NCBI GenBank assembly: GCA_947259405.1
Contig: CAMYLY010000009.1
Coordinates: 56,136 to 120,135, forward strand
DNA: 64,000 bases
DNA from: an uncultured Gemmatimonadales bacterium
GTDB taxonomy: Bacteria; Gemmatimonadota; Gemmatimonadetes; Gemmatimonadales; GWC2-71-9
Reading direction: 5' to 3'
The translations under genes were made by a program, and so were the position numbers. The notes below the pieces were generated by a model, which worked only from the letters and a program-made list of their open reading frames with translations, was not told the DNA's origin and ran no database searches. Shown one piece after another: positions 34,253 to 42,469 of this stretch; position 1 is the stretch's first letter, and each line of letters begins with the position of its first letter.

Positions 34253-34980
34253 CGGGTCCCTTTGATGATCGAGAGCCCTAGCACTCGTTGGTGCACGAGT
34301 TGCCGCAGCGTGCGAACACCGTCGCTGAGCACGAACCGGATGCCCCGCCAGCGTGCCACCCGCCAACCCCGCACAATCAGTCCGACAAAGTGCGTCTCGA
34401 TCCAGTGGGAGTTGGGTGCCACGTCCTCCACGGCCAGATCGCCGATCTGCCCCTCACGAAACCACCGCCGCCACTCGACGACGAGTTGTGGCGTGAAACG
34501 GAGACGCTGGCTCAACAGGGCGGCATCGGCTGGATCAGCTTCCCGCTGCCACGACGGAACGAGAGCGACAACCGAAGCACCTGGCCGCGCCACGCGCCCT
34601 GCCTCCCTGATGATGGCCTTATAGTCGTGACCTAGGAGCGAAAGTGCGTTAATCACCACCAGGTCAAACACGTCCTCCTCGTAGGGAAGATCGTGCGCGG
34701 GGGCCACCTGAAAGGCGATTTGATTCGCGAAACCAGCAGCGCGAGCTGCGGCCTCCGCGACTTCCACCGAGTCCGATTCTGGATCCAACCCCACGATGTG
34801 GGTCTTAAAACGTTCGGCCCACCACATGACCGAGCGTGCCGAGCCCGTCCCGATCCAGAGCACCTCGTGGCCGGGATCGACATCGAGGAGCTGCCCCATC
34901 CGCTTGTACGTGGGTTCGGAAACGGCACCCCAGGGGCGGAGGATCGTCAGGAAATGAGCTGACGATACGGTCGTTGGCAT
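34249..34980 (-). CDS. Class I SAM-dependent methyltransferase
   Basis: It starts at the ATG at 34980 (MPTTVSSAHFLTILRPWG), giving 243 residues. Rossmann motif I is VLWIGTGSARSVMWWAERF near 38-56, motif II is VGLDPESDSVEVAEAA, and motif IV/post-I is DVFDLVVINALSLLGHDY. A basic C-terminal region (GWRVARWRGIRFVLSDGVR) is not part of the core and may contact a membrane or nucleic acid. Substrate is not predictable. It sits between the HDAC-like gene (34-base gap) and priA (4-base overlap). Confidence 0.85.
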   Translation of the reverse strand: MPTTVSSAHFLTILRPWGAVSEPTYKRMGQLLDVDPGHEVLWIGTGSARSVMWWAERFKTHIVGLDPESDSVEVAEAAARAAGFANQIAFQVAPAHDLPYEEDVFDLVVINALSLLGHDYKAIIREAGRVARPGASVVALVPSWQREADPADAALLSQRLRFTPQLVVEWRRWFREGQIGDLAVEDVAPNSHWIETHFVGLIVRGWRVARWRGIRFVLSDGVRTLRQLVHQRVLGLSIIKGTR

Positions 34981-35014
34981 TGTTGGAGAAGCTACTCGTG
35001 ACGCGCGGGGCTTA

Positions 35015-35980
35015 CTAGCTCCCGTGCGCCAGCGCCTCCACTGAGGCCACGGCGGCACTGGCAACCCGCTGTGGCACGTACCCACCTTCGAGTACGAGCG
35101 CGATGGGCGCGTTCAGTCTCCGCCAGGCCTGAAGCCAGGTGGCAAAATGCTCGGGCCGCAGCGTAAAGGCGGCGAGGGGGTCGCCGGCCATGGCGTCGAA
35201 CCCAGCCGAAATGAGGATTAGATCCGGTGTCCAAGCCTCCGTGGCGCGCTCCACGGCTCCAAGGAGCTCGGTCACATACTGCTCAGGTGGAAGGCCGCCT
35301 GGCAGCGGGACATTGAACACGTTCCCAACGCCGGTTTCGTCTCGGGCTCCCGTCCCGGGGTAAAGCGGCCACTGGTGCATGGAGACATACCGGATTCGGG
35401 GGTCGGTCTCAACGATCGCTTGGGTCCCGTTCCCATGATGCACGTCCCAGTCGACGATGAGGACGCGCGACATGCTCAACGCCTCGAGCGCCTCGTAGGC
35501 CGCCACCGCGACATTGTTAATGAGGCAGAACCCCATAGCCTGCACCGCAGTAGCATGGTGCCCGGGGGGGCGGACGGCTGCCAAGGCCGGCTGACCCGCC
35601 GCGGCCGCGCGTGTAGCCTGGATGGCCGCCCCTGCAGCGTGAATCGCAGCGACGTAGCTCTTCGATGAAAGGGCGGTATCCGCATCGATCACTCCGCCAC
35701 CCGCGTTCGCCAGCCGCTCGAGCCGGTTCAGGTACTCTCCTGGGTGCACGCGCGTGAGTTGCTCCGTGGTCGCAGCGCGCGCCTCTGCCCATTGCAGCAA
35801 CCCCGGCTCCATCCCCCGAAGAGCATCGAGAACAGCACGGAGGCGCCCCGGAGATTCCGGATGTCCTGCACCCGGATCGTGTTCGAATGACGACGGGTGC
35901 CAGGCGACGAGAGCGCCGATGGTTACCTCGGTTGTTGGGGGAGGTCTAAGTGGCTGGCTGGCGACGGCGAGGGAGGACAA
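35015..35980 (-). CDS. Histone deacetylase-family (AcuC/HDAC-like) amidohydrolase
   Basis: This 321-residue zinc-dependent deacetylase has the fold motifs of classical HDACs: RPPGHHATAVQAMGFCLINN with the paired catalytic histidines, DWDVHHGNGTQAI with metal ligands, YPGTGA and ISAGFDAMAGDPLAAF, plus VLEGGYV. The only in-frame start is a TTG at 35980, which overlaps the ubiquitin-like gene by 35 bases. Bacterial members act on acetylpolyamines, acetylated acetyl-CoA synthetase or unknown substrates; the arginine decarboxylase/agmatinase genes 4 kb downstream make polyamines an attractive but unproven option. Together with the sirtuin it gives the window two unrelated deacylases. Confidence 0.88.
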   Translation of the reverse strand: MSSLAVASQPLRPPPTTEVTIGALVAWHPSSFEHDPGAGHPESPGRLRAVLDALRGMEPGLLQWAEARAATTEQLTRVHPGEYLNRLERLANAGGGVIDADTALSSKSYVAAIHAAGAAIQATRAAAAGQPALAAVRPPGHHATAVQAMGFCLINNVAVAAYEALEALSMSRVLIVDWDVHHGNGTQAIVETDPRIRYVSMHQWPLYPGTGARDETGVGNVFNVPLPGGLPPEQYVTELLGAVERATEAWTPDLILISAGFDAMAGDPLAAFTLRPEHFATWLQAWRRLNAPIALVLEGGYVPQRVASAAVASVEALAHGS

Positions 35981-36209
35981 TCATCGGCGCCCCGTTGGGA
36001 ACCTCTAGGTCGGCCAACGAGCGCCCCTCATCAAACACTTCTGCCCCCCGAAACTTCACCAGGTAGTCGTCGGGATCGATGGTCTTGCCGGTTGCGCCGA
36101 TCAACGCGGTCTCCTTGAGCCGCGCGACCGTCCACGCGCCGTCCGCGGCGATCAGGATCGTATCCCACACTGACGTGACCCAGACGCGTACTGTCACGGG
36201 CGTGCCCAC
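35946..36209 (-). CDS. Small protein with ubiquitin-like (beta-grasp) sequence
   Basis: This 87-residue protein starts at a GTG at 36209. Residues 28-82 read remarkably like ubiquitin: VARLKETAL (helix), IDPDDYLVKF, then FRGAEVFDEGRSLADLEV against ubiquitin FAGKQLEDGRTLSDYNI, then a final strand APMIVLPRRR. The N-terminal half gives two strands (TVRVWVTSVWDTILIAA). The C-terminus is RRRQPAT, without a Gly-Gly tail, so conjugation is not indicated. No E1, E2 or JAB-protease gene is in the window. It lies 2 bases after another small gene and overlaps the HDAC-like gene. The fold assignment is inference from the pattern. Confidence 0.65.
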   Translation of the reverse strand: MGTPVTVRVWVTSVWDTILIAADGAWTVARLKETALIGATGKTIDPDDYLVKFRGAEVFDEGRSLADLEVPNGAPMIVLPRRRQPAT

Positions 36210-36211
36210 CG

Positions 36212-36475
36212 TCAGGCAGTGCCATGCGGCAGCGTCGAAAAGAACCGTCCGATCGCCTGGTCGAAGAGGAGTGTCGACCCGCGCACACGCGTCCCGTCGG
36301 ACCCCGGCACAACGGCGATGGTCAGCTCCTCCCCGCCCTGTCCGCGAAATGTCGCGTAGGTGTCGCCTTCGTGTTCGAGATAGGCGGCCTGGTGCGGAAT
36401 TCGCTCAGCAAAGAAAGCCTTCGCGCGTTGGAGCACTTCTGCGCCTGTCAGGCTCGTGGTTGTCTCATGGGTCAT
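36212..36475 (-). CDS. Uncharacterised 87-residue protein
   Basis: The start at 36475 (MTHETTTSLTGAEVLQRA) overlaps the preceding gene by 11 bases and the stop lies 2 bases before the ubiquitin-like gene. An amphipathic helix (AEVLQRAKAFFAERIP) is followed by a beta-rich middle (AYLEHEGDTYATFRG, LTIAVVPGSDGTRVRGS) and a terminal helix (LFDQAIGRFFSTLP). It has no cysteines, no signal peptide and no family that I recognise. Its tight linkage suggests that it works with the ubiquitin-like or receiver-like neighbour. Confidence 0.65.
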   Translation of the reverse strand: MTHETTTSLTGAEVLQRAKAFFAERIPHQAAYLEHEGDTYATFRGQGGEELTIAVVPGSDGTRVRGSTLLFDQAIGRFFSTLPHGTA

Positions 36476-36809
36476 GCTCGGTGTCCGACTCCTCTGATGC
36501 GGTCACAAGATAACGGAGCAGATCCGCCACCGCGCCCTCGAGCTGGGAGTTTGGGACGGCCTTCGCCCCCGACGCTCGAAACGCCCTGAGCGTTTCGCTC
36601 TCGACGTGCGGGGCGAACACCAGGACCTCCGTGCCAAGCGCCATCAGGTGTTCGACCTCCTCGCTCGCGGTTACCGCCGCCTCCAGCACGGCTCCTTCAC
36701 AGTCGCCCGACGCAACGGGGACACCGCCGGCACATGTCACCCCCGTCTCGACGCTAGCTCGAAAGAACAGGTCGCGGGTCCGAACGAGAACACGTGGTCG
36801 GTCCGTCAT
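36465..36809 (-). CDS. Uncharacterised protein with receiver-like alternating alpha/beta pattern
   Basis: The 114-residue sequence has alternating strands and helices (RVLVRTRDLFFRASVETG, GTEVLVFAPHVESETLRAF, GAKAVPNSQLEGAVADLL) resembling a degenerate CheY-like receiver. The end of strand 3 (VLVFAP) lacks the phospho-accepting Asp, so if it is a receiver it is probably not phosphorylated. The start ATG at 36809 overlaps the SNF transporter stop by 4 bases. No output domain and no kinase of the histidine type is nearby. Family assignment is tentative. Confidence 0.6.
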   Translation of the reverse strand: MTDRPRVLVRTRDLFFRASVETGVTCAGGVPVASGDCEGAVLEAAVTASEEVEHLMALGTEVLVFAPHVESETLRAFRASGAKAVPNSQLEGAVADLLRYLVTASEESDTEHDP

Positions 36810-38371
36810 CCGGAATCACTGCTTGACCGATCGGGCGTGCCAAGCGTGTGCGTCGCCAACCACCGGTTGGCGGCGAGCAGCACGACGAGTACGATCGCGA
36901 ACTGGATCAGCACAGTGCCGACATTGTCTTCACCAAAGGGGTCGAGCCATCCTTGCGGATTCCATCCCCGTGCCTGGTACAACCACCAGACCAGTAGCAC
37001 CACGGCTTGGAGCGGAACGAGCACCCCAATCACTACGTCCCACCAGCGTCCCACCCTGACATCCGAATCCGCATGGTTGAGTTGCTCCTCACGGAATCTC
37101 CTGACGCCATGGGTGATCACCGCAATGGCGAAGAACAATCCCGACACCATCAGCGCTATCCCCCAAACCCAGTCTTGGTTATGAAGCACACCCAGCGAGA
37201 TCGCCGATGGCAGACCCAGGCCGAACCCAGCGACTCCAATGATCCGGATCGCACGATGCCGGGGGACACCTGCGTCGATGAACACACGGGTGGCGAGTTC
37301 GATCATCGCGATCAAGCTCGTGAATGCGGCAAAGGAAAGGGCAAGGAAGAACAACACCATGAAGAACCGACCGAATGGCACCCGCGCAAACAATTCCGGC
37401 ATCCAGATGAAGGTGAGTCCCTCATTGCCCGATCCAAAGATCGTATCCTGCAGGAGATCTGGGCCCAGCGCAGCGCCTCCTTGGACGGCCTCGGCGAGCG
37501 CGGGGAACGCGCTCAGTGCCTCCGGGTCGCTCGCAAGATTGCGGACCAGTTCCGGTACGACCGAGAACACGGTGCACAGCACCATGATGCCGGCGAGCAG
37601 CGAGATCGTATTGTTTGCGGCCGGGAGGATGAAGGCATTGAGCGCGGTGTCTTCGTTGGCACGCAGGTAGGCCGCATACGAGAGCACGAGGCCCCAACCG
37701 GCACCAGTATCCCACGCGTTCTGCGTCAGAGCCTGAAGCCAGATTTCAGCACGGCCAAGAGCAGACCAATCAACCCCGAAGAGGAACGAGAGGCCGTCGC
37801 CCGCGCCGGGCAACGTAATGGCGCGCAACGCCAGCAAGACCACCAACACGAGGAGGGTGGGCATGAGTAGGCGGGCTACTTTCTCGATGGCTCGCACGCC
37901 CCTCGATACGACTAGTACGCCGGCGCCGATGGACACGGCGTGGGTCAGAATCGGCCACCATGAGGTGGTGTACGACTCCCAGAACGCACCCGGGCTGTCG
38001 CCCGGTACCTCCCCCAACGCAGAGGCCACCACGTAGCGAACGGTCCATCCCGCCACCACGGAGTAGTAGAACATGATGGCGGTCGCCACGAACGCGACGA
38101 ACGCACCCATCCAAGCCCACCGCGGCCCCATCATTTGAATGAACGCGCCCACCGGACCGACCCGGGTTTTCCGGCCGGTACCGAACTCCACAAGGATCAG
38201 CGGAATGGACCAGAGAAACAGGAACACGATCCAAGCGACGATAAACTCGCCTCCACCGTTTTGCGCCGCGATGCGTGGGAAGCGCCAGATGTTACCTGTG
38301 CCGACCGCCATGCCAAGCATGACGAGCAGCATGATCCAGCGAGAGGAGAACGCTTCGCGATGTTCGCTCAC
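36806..38371 (-). CDS. Sodium-dependent (SNF family) transporter
   Basis: This 521-residue LeuT-fold symporter has about twelve hydrophobic segments. The N-terminal signature WIMLLVMLGMAVGTGNIWRF contains the Na+/substrate-site glycines and the broken first helix. RKTRVGPVGAFIQMMGPRW follows, and the second unwound helix region GAGWGLVLSYAAYL is also visible. Such bacterial transporters move amino acids or tryptophan-like substrates with sodium; the substrate is not predictable. It follows the M3-like peptidase by 34 bases, so uptake of amino acids beside peptide breakdown is a reasonable guess. Its stop overlaps the next gene. Confidence 0.92.
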   Translation of the reverse strand: MSEHREAFSSRWIMLLVMLGMAVGTGNIWRFPRIAAQNGGGEFIVAWIVFLFLWSIPLILVEFGTGRKTRVGPVGAFIQMMGPRWAWMGAFVAFVATAIMFYYSVVAGWTVRYVVASALGEVPGDSPGAFWESYTTSWWPILTHAVSIGAGVLVVSRGVRAIEKVARLLMPTLLVLVVLLALRAITLPGAGDGLSFLFGVDWSALGRAEIWLQALTQNAWDTGAGWGLVLSYAAYLRANEDTALNAFILPAANNTISLLAGIMVLCTVFSVVPELVRNLASDPEALSAFPALAEAVQGGAALGPDLLQDTIFGSGNEGLTFIWMPELFARVPFGRFFMVLFFLALSFAAFTSLIAMIELATRVFIDAGVPRHRAIRIIGVAGFGLGLPSAISLGVLHNQDWVWGIALMVSGLFFAIAVITHGVRRFREEQLNHADSDVRVGRWWDVVIGVLVPLQAVVLLVWWLYQARGWNPQGWLDPFGEDNVGTVLIQFAIVLVVLLAANRWLATHTLGTPDRSSSDSG

Positions 38372-38405
38372 GGGTGTGCCTCCTTCAGAGGGGAGTGCGT
38401 CGCGG

Positions 38406-39863
38406 CTACGCGAGTAGGGGTTCGAGCCGGTCTACCACGTCACCGAATTCGAGTGGCCGTCCTGCCACCTCCAGGGCCAGTCGATCGGCGGGCTCACGTT
38501 GACCGCGCTCCATCAACGTCGTGACAAACTTCCCGGCCCGAGGATTTCGATACCAGTCCTCATCGTATTCCGACCGCAAATGCGTGGCGAGGAGCGCCTC
38601 GAGCTGCCACGCGCGTAGATACCGCGCACTGTAGAACCCCGGATCGACATCGAGCAACGCGTCGCCAGGCAAGTACTGAAACCCAGTCGCCGAGCTCAAG
38701 CGATCAACGTACTGCACGCTCGCGTTTCCGAGGTCCCCACGGTAGAGCTCGAGTTCATAGTCGATCTTGGCGGCGTACCGCCGTGCCAAGAACAGCTCAC
38801 CAACGGCAAGCTCGTACGCGAGTTCTCGTACCTGATCGTCGGACAATTCCGTATAGCGTCGCAGCCACCCCGGCGCCATCGTGAGATGGTCCCACAGCAT
38901 CGCGAATCCCTCGGTGACCGAGTTGTCTCCGAGCCATCGGGCAGCGAAGGCGAGGTTGCGCGGGACGGATGCGAAATGCATGGCGTGGCCAAGCTCGTGC
39001 CAGAAAGTCCGAAAATCGCCATGCCCACCCTGGGGTCGAATGATCAGATACACCTCGTCCGGGACGCGGACCGGCACACAGAACGCGCGAGACTGTTTGC
39101 CGCTGCGCTCTTCCGTATCGAACCGCACCCTCCCATCCTTGGTGGCATCCAACCCCATTTCGTCCATCTGCGTGACCGCGAGGTCCATCATCTGTGGAGC
39201 CGCGAAAGCACGATCGAAGCGGTTGTGCCGAAAGAGGCGCGCCGCGTCTGAGCGAACAAGATCCGTCTCATCTCGACCCAAGTGCCGTCGAGCCATGCGC
39301 CGCAGGCCATCCCCATACATTGTGGCCGTGTCGTCGAGGAAGCGGCGCGCGCTCCTGGCCAGCTCGTCGAGATCGATCCCCGTGATTCGGGTGATCGCAT
39401 CCACGTATCCGCCGTGCCCGTACGCCTCCACCAGTTCGCGCTCGCGCGCAAACCGATCCCGACGAAGTGATTCGAGCCCGGCCTGCGCCGTGCGTGCCCT
39501 CGCGTGATCCAAGGAAATCCGGTACTCACGATCCTCCGCATTCGCGAGCTCGGCCGGCACGCGCAGATACGGCACGTCGCCCCCGCTGAGCGAGACCGCG
39601 GCCGACTGCTCCCATCGCAGTTGCTCTTCGTCAAAGGAGGCAAGGCTGCGGCCGACCTGGAGGTCGACGATCCACTCGTACAGTGCCGGATCGCCACTCT
39701 CCCGAGCCACGGCGAGCGCGTCCTCACTCGTGAGATCACGATGCCGTTCGTAAATCGCTTGGAAAGCGGGCTCCGCCTTCAGGCCTGCACCTGTTTGGTA
39801 GTACTCGAGTCCGAGCTCTTCGTGAAAGGCCTCTCCACGCTCCAGCAGCGTGTCCAGACTCAC
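38406..39863 (-). CDS. M3-like zinc oligopeptidase
   Basis: This 485-residue soluble protein is largely helical. Zinc motif [15 protein letters not shown] is near 288-302, with the third ligand in [16 protein letters not shown] about 25 residues later, the HExxH...E layout of the gluzincin peptidases closest to oligoendopeptidase F/M3. An alternating [11 protein letters not shown] lead-in and a C-terminal [21 protein letters not shown] block agree with that family. No signal peptide is present, so it probably degrades peptides in the cytoplasm. The start overlaps the glyS stop by ATGA. Subfamily is uncertain. Confidence 0.82.
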   Translation of the reverse strand: MSLDTLLERGEAFHEELGLEYYQTGAGLKAEPAFQAIYERHRDLTSEDALAVARESGDPALYEWIVDLQVGRSLASFDEEQLRWEQSAAVSLSGGDVPYLRVPAELANAEDREYRISLDHARARTAQAGLESLRRDRFARERELVEAYGHGGYVDAITRITGIDLDELARSARRFLDDTATMYGDGLRRMARRHLGRDETDLVRSDAARLFRHNRFDRAFAAPQMMDLAVTQMDEMGLDATKDGRVRFDTEERSGKQSRAFCVPVRVPDEVYLIIRPQGGHGDFRTFWHELGHAMHFASVPRNLAFAARWLGDNSVTEGFAMLWDHLTMAPGWLRRYTELSDDQVRELAYELAVGELFLARRYAAKIDYELELYRGDLGNASVQYVDRLSSATGFQYLPGDALLDVDPGFYSARYLRAWQLEALLATHLRSEYDEDWYRNPRAGKFVTTLMERGQREPADRLALEVAGRPLEFGDVVDRLEPLLA

Positions 39864-41191
39864 GATCGCAGGCGCTCATTCAGGTAGGCCGTGACCTGGT
39901 CCATGGCGACGCGATCCTGAGCAAGGGAATCGCGGTCACGCACCGTAACGGTGTGGTCCGTGCTCGTTTGACCGTCGACGGTGATGCCGAACGGCGTCCC
40001 GGCTTCATCCTGACGGCGATACCGCCTACCGATGGCCCCCTTCTCGTCGTAGAAGACGGTGAATGAGCGACGGAGATCATCGTAGATGCGGCGTGCAATC
40101 TCTGGCATCCCGTCCTTCTTTACGAGTGGAAATACCCCCACCTTGATCGGTGCCAGTGACGGCTGCAGCGCCAAGACCACACGTTGCTCACCGTCGATCG
40201 TATCTTCGCGATACGCGTCGGCCAACACGACGAGCGCAAGGCGATCCGCACCGAGTGACGTTTCGACAACGTACGGGACGAACCGATCCTTGGTCGTGAC
40301 GTCGTGGTAGTCCAGCTTCTTGCCTGAGAATTCCTGATGCCGCCGAAGATCGAAGTCAGTACGATTGTGAATCCCCTCGAACTCCTTCCAGCCGAATGGA
40401 AACTCGTATTCGATGTCGAAGGCCTTCTTCGCATAGTGCGCGAGTTCGTCGGGACCATGTTCGTGGAACCGGAGCTTGGATGCCCGGATGCCGAGATCGC
40501 AATGCCACTGCATGCGTTGGGCCTTCCAATCCTCGAACACCGTTTCGTCATCGCCGGGTTTGACGAAATACTGCATCTCCATCTGCTCGAATTCCCGCGT
40601 GCGAAAGATGAAGTTCCCGGGCGTGATCTCGTTGCGAAACGCCTTGCCAATCTGTGCAATGCCGAACGGGATCTTCTGCCGTGACGCCTGCAACACGTTG
40701 AGGTAGTTGACGTAGATTCCCTGCGCGGTCTCTGGACGCAGATACACGATACTCGCATCATCCTCGACCGGCCCCATGAACGTCTTGAACATCAGATTGA
40801 ACATGCGGGGGGCGGTCAGCGATCCCTTGTTCCCACACGCGGGGCATTGGCCTTCGGGCGTCCCAGGCTCTCCTTTGAGGCGTTCATCGTCCGCCCGGAA
40901 GCGGTTCTTGCACACCTTGCAGTCGACCAGAGGGTCCGTGAACGCGTTGACGTGTTCCGACGCTTCCCAGACCGTTGGGTGCATGAGAATCGCGGCGTCG
41001 ACACCTTCGATGTCCTCTCGCTCCTGCACCATCGAACGCCACCAACGTCCTTTCAGATTATTCTTGAGCTCGACGCCGAGCGGACCGTAGTCCCAGACCG
41101 AGCCTAGGCCACCGTAGATCTCAGAGGATTGGAAGATGAACCCTCGGCGCTTAGCGAGCGAAACCAGTTTGTCCATCAGATCCTGCGCCAT
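39860..41191 (-). CDS. glyS: Glycyl-tRNA synthetase (dimeric alpha2 type)
   Basis: This class II synthetase charges tRNA-Gly. The 443 residues start [20 protein letters not shown] and include [18 protein letters not shown], a zinc site (CKVCKNRFR ... CPACGNKG), motif 2-type [34 protein letters not shown] and an anticodon-binding C-domain ([20 protein letters not shown]). It is the eukaryote/archaea-like single-chain form, as in Thermus and Mycobacterium, rather than the alpha2beta2 GlyQS. It is coupled to the peptidase gene by a 4-base overlap. Confidence 0.96.
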   Translation of the reverse strand: MAQDLMDKLVSLAKRRGFIFQSSEIYGGLGSVWDYGPLGVELKNNLKGRWWRSMVQEREDIEGVDAAILMHPTVWEASEHVNAFTDPLVDCKVCKNRFRADDERLKGEPGTPEGQCPACGNKGSLTAPRMFNLMFKTFMGPVEDDASIVYLRPETAQGIYVNYLNVLQASRQKIPFGIAQIGKAFRNEITPGNFIFRTREFEQMEMQYFVKPGDDETVFEDWKAQRMQWHCDLGIRASKLRFHEHGPDELAHYAKKAFDIEYEFPFGWKEFEGIHNRTDFDLRRHQEFSGKKLDYHDVTTKDRFVPYVVETSLGADRLALVVLADAYREDTIDGEQRVVLALQPSLAPIKVGVFPLVKKDGMPEIARRIYDDLRRSFTVFYDEKGAIGRRYRRQDEAGTPFGITVDGQTSTDHTVTVRDRDSLAQDRVAMDQVTAYLNERLRS

Positions 41192-41224
41192 GATCCTACG
41201 TTCCCTCCGAGGGTGGCGAGCAGC

Positions 41225-42376
41225 TTATGCGGAACCGGGCAATTTAAGCAGCGAGCGCACCGCGCGCTCCGAGCGCGCCGACACGGTAGCAAGATCCCAG
41301 AGACCCGCACCCGATTCGACTACGATACCGTCGGGGACCCCACTGGCATGGGGAGCGACGAGTGCGACCGGAACCTTTCGGTCCGCGGCCCGCCGCATCG
41401 CTTCACCCGTGAGCTTGCCTTGGAGGGACGTACGGTCGAACGCCCCCTCTGACACCACGAGACCGTTTACGCGTAGGAGCGCGTCGTCAAAACCGATCTG
41501 CGATAGCACCCAAGCAGCCCCGGGTTGGAGCCGTCCCCGCGCAAACGATAGCAGGCCAAAGCCCAGGCCCCCGGCAGCGCCCGCGCCGGTCTGCCCAGCC
41601 AGCTCCGACTGCTGCGTGACTGCGACCAGGCGCTGCAACCCTTCGTGTAGCAGCGCTTCGGCTTCGGGACCAGCTCCCTTCTGAGCGGCGTACACGCGAG
41701 CACCATCATCCCCCAAGAGCGCGTTTCGAACGTCATAGAGTCCGATCACTTCGGCGCGCAGTGAGCTCCCTGCTTCGAGCGTGGCCAGGGTCTGCAATGC
41801 GTCCCCACCTTCAGCCAGCGGCTGGTTGGCCGCATCTCGAGGGACCCAGCCCCAAGCGCGCGCCATCCCCAGACCCCCATCCATCGTGCTGCTCCCACCA
41901 AGGCCGACATGAATACGCTTCGCGCCATCGTGTTCGGCCGCAAGTATCACTTCGCCCACACCCCGGGTACTGGTGAGGAGGGGGTCGCGTTCGCGGTCGG
42001 ACAGCAGGCTCAGGCCGCACACCGTGCGTGACTCGATCACGGCTGTTGCCGGATCGAACCAACCAATGGGCGCAGTCACGGGTCGTCCGAGCGGATCGCT
42101 AGCTGAAGCGGTCGACGTCCTGATCAAGCGCGGTCCAAGGGCATCTAACAGCCCGTCTCCACCATCGCTTCCTGTCAGCTCGATGACAGTCGCCCCGGCT
42201 CGCTCAGCGCCACGCCGAAGCGCCGTCGTGACGTCACCTGCGGCCAGCGAGCCTTTGAACGCCTGCCCGAGCACGAGTACGCGAGTCAGAGATCCTCCGG
42301 TCCACGGGGGGAAGTCCGTAACTTTAAGAGAACATTGGACTTGCGCAATCCTATGGCCGTCTTTAGCTTGCACCAC
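41225..42376 (-). CDS. Glycerate kinase
   Basis: It phosphorylates D-glycerate (GlxK/GarK type). Motifs are GQAFKGSLAAGDVTTALR (usual D-S-F-K-G-S-L), GSDGGDGLLDAL, HVGLGGSSTMDGGLGMARA and GAGAAGGLGFGLLSFARG. The open frame starts at a GTG at 42376, but the first 29 codons look non-coding and lack a ribosome site. A CTG at 42289, just after GGAGGA, gives LTRVLVLGQAF, the family-like N-terminus and about 354 residues. The true start is therefore uncertain. It lies 33 bases before glyS on the same strand. Confidence 0.88.
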   Translation of the reverse strand: MVQAKDGHRIAQVQCSLKVTDFPPWTGGSLTRVLVLGQAFKGSLAAGDVTTALRRGAERAGATVIELTGSDGGDGLLDALGPRLIRTSTASASDPLGRPVTAPIGWFDPATAVIESRTVCGLSLLSDRERDPLLTSTRGVGEVILAAEHDGAKRIHVGLGGSSTMDGGLGMARAWGWVPRDAANQPLAEGGDALQTLATLEAGSSLRAEVIGLYDVRNALLGDDGARVYAAQKGAGPEAEALLHEGLQRLVAVTQQSELAGQTGAGAAGGLGFGLLSFARGRLQPGAAWVLSQIGFDDALLRVNGLVVSEGAFDRTSLQGKLTGEAMRRAADRKVPVALVAPHASGVPDGIVVESGAGLWDLATVSARSERAVRSLLKLPGSA

Positions 42377-42469
42377 CGGAACAGGGATTCGACGGACCAG
42401 TCAGCGCAACAGTCAACCCATTCTGCAGAGGCTTGCGCACCTGAGTTTTCGGCCGCCTCCTGAGATCCG

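Noticed and set aside
42377..42469. Divergent promoter for glycerate kinase and the tyrosine kinase
   Set aside because: Several weak TTG-type hexamers exist but none pairs with a convincing -10 at 16-18 bp, so no site is claimed.
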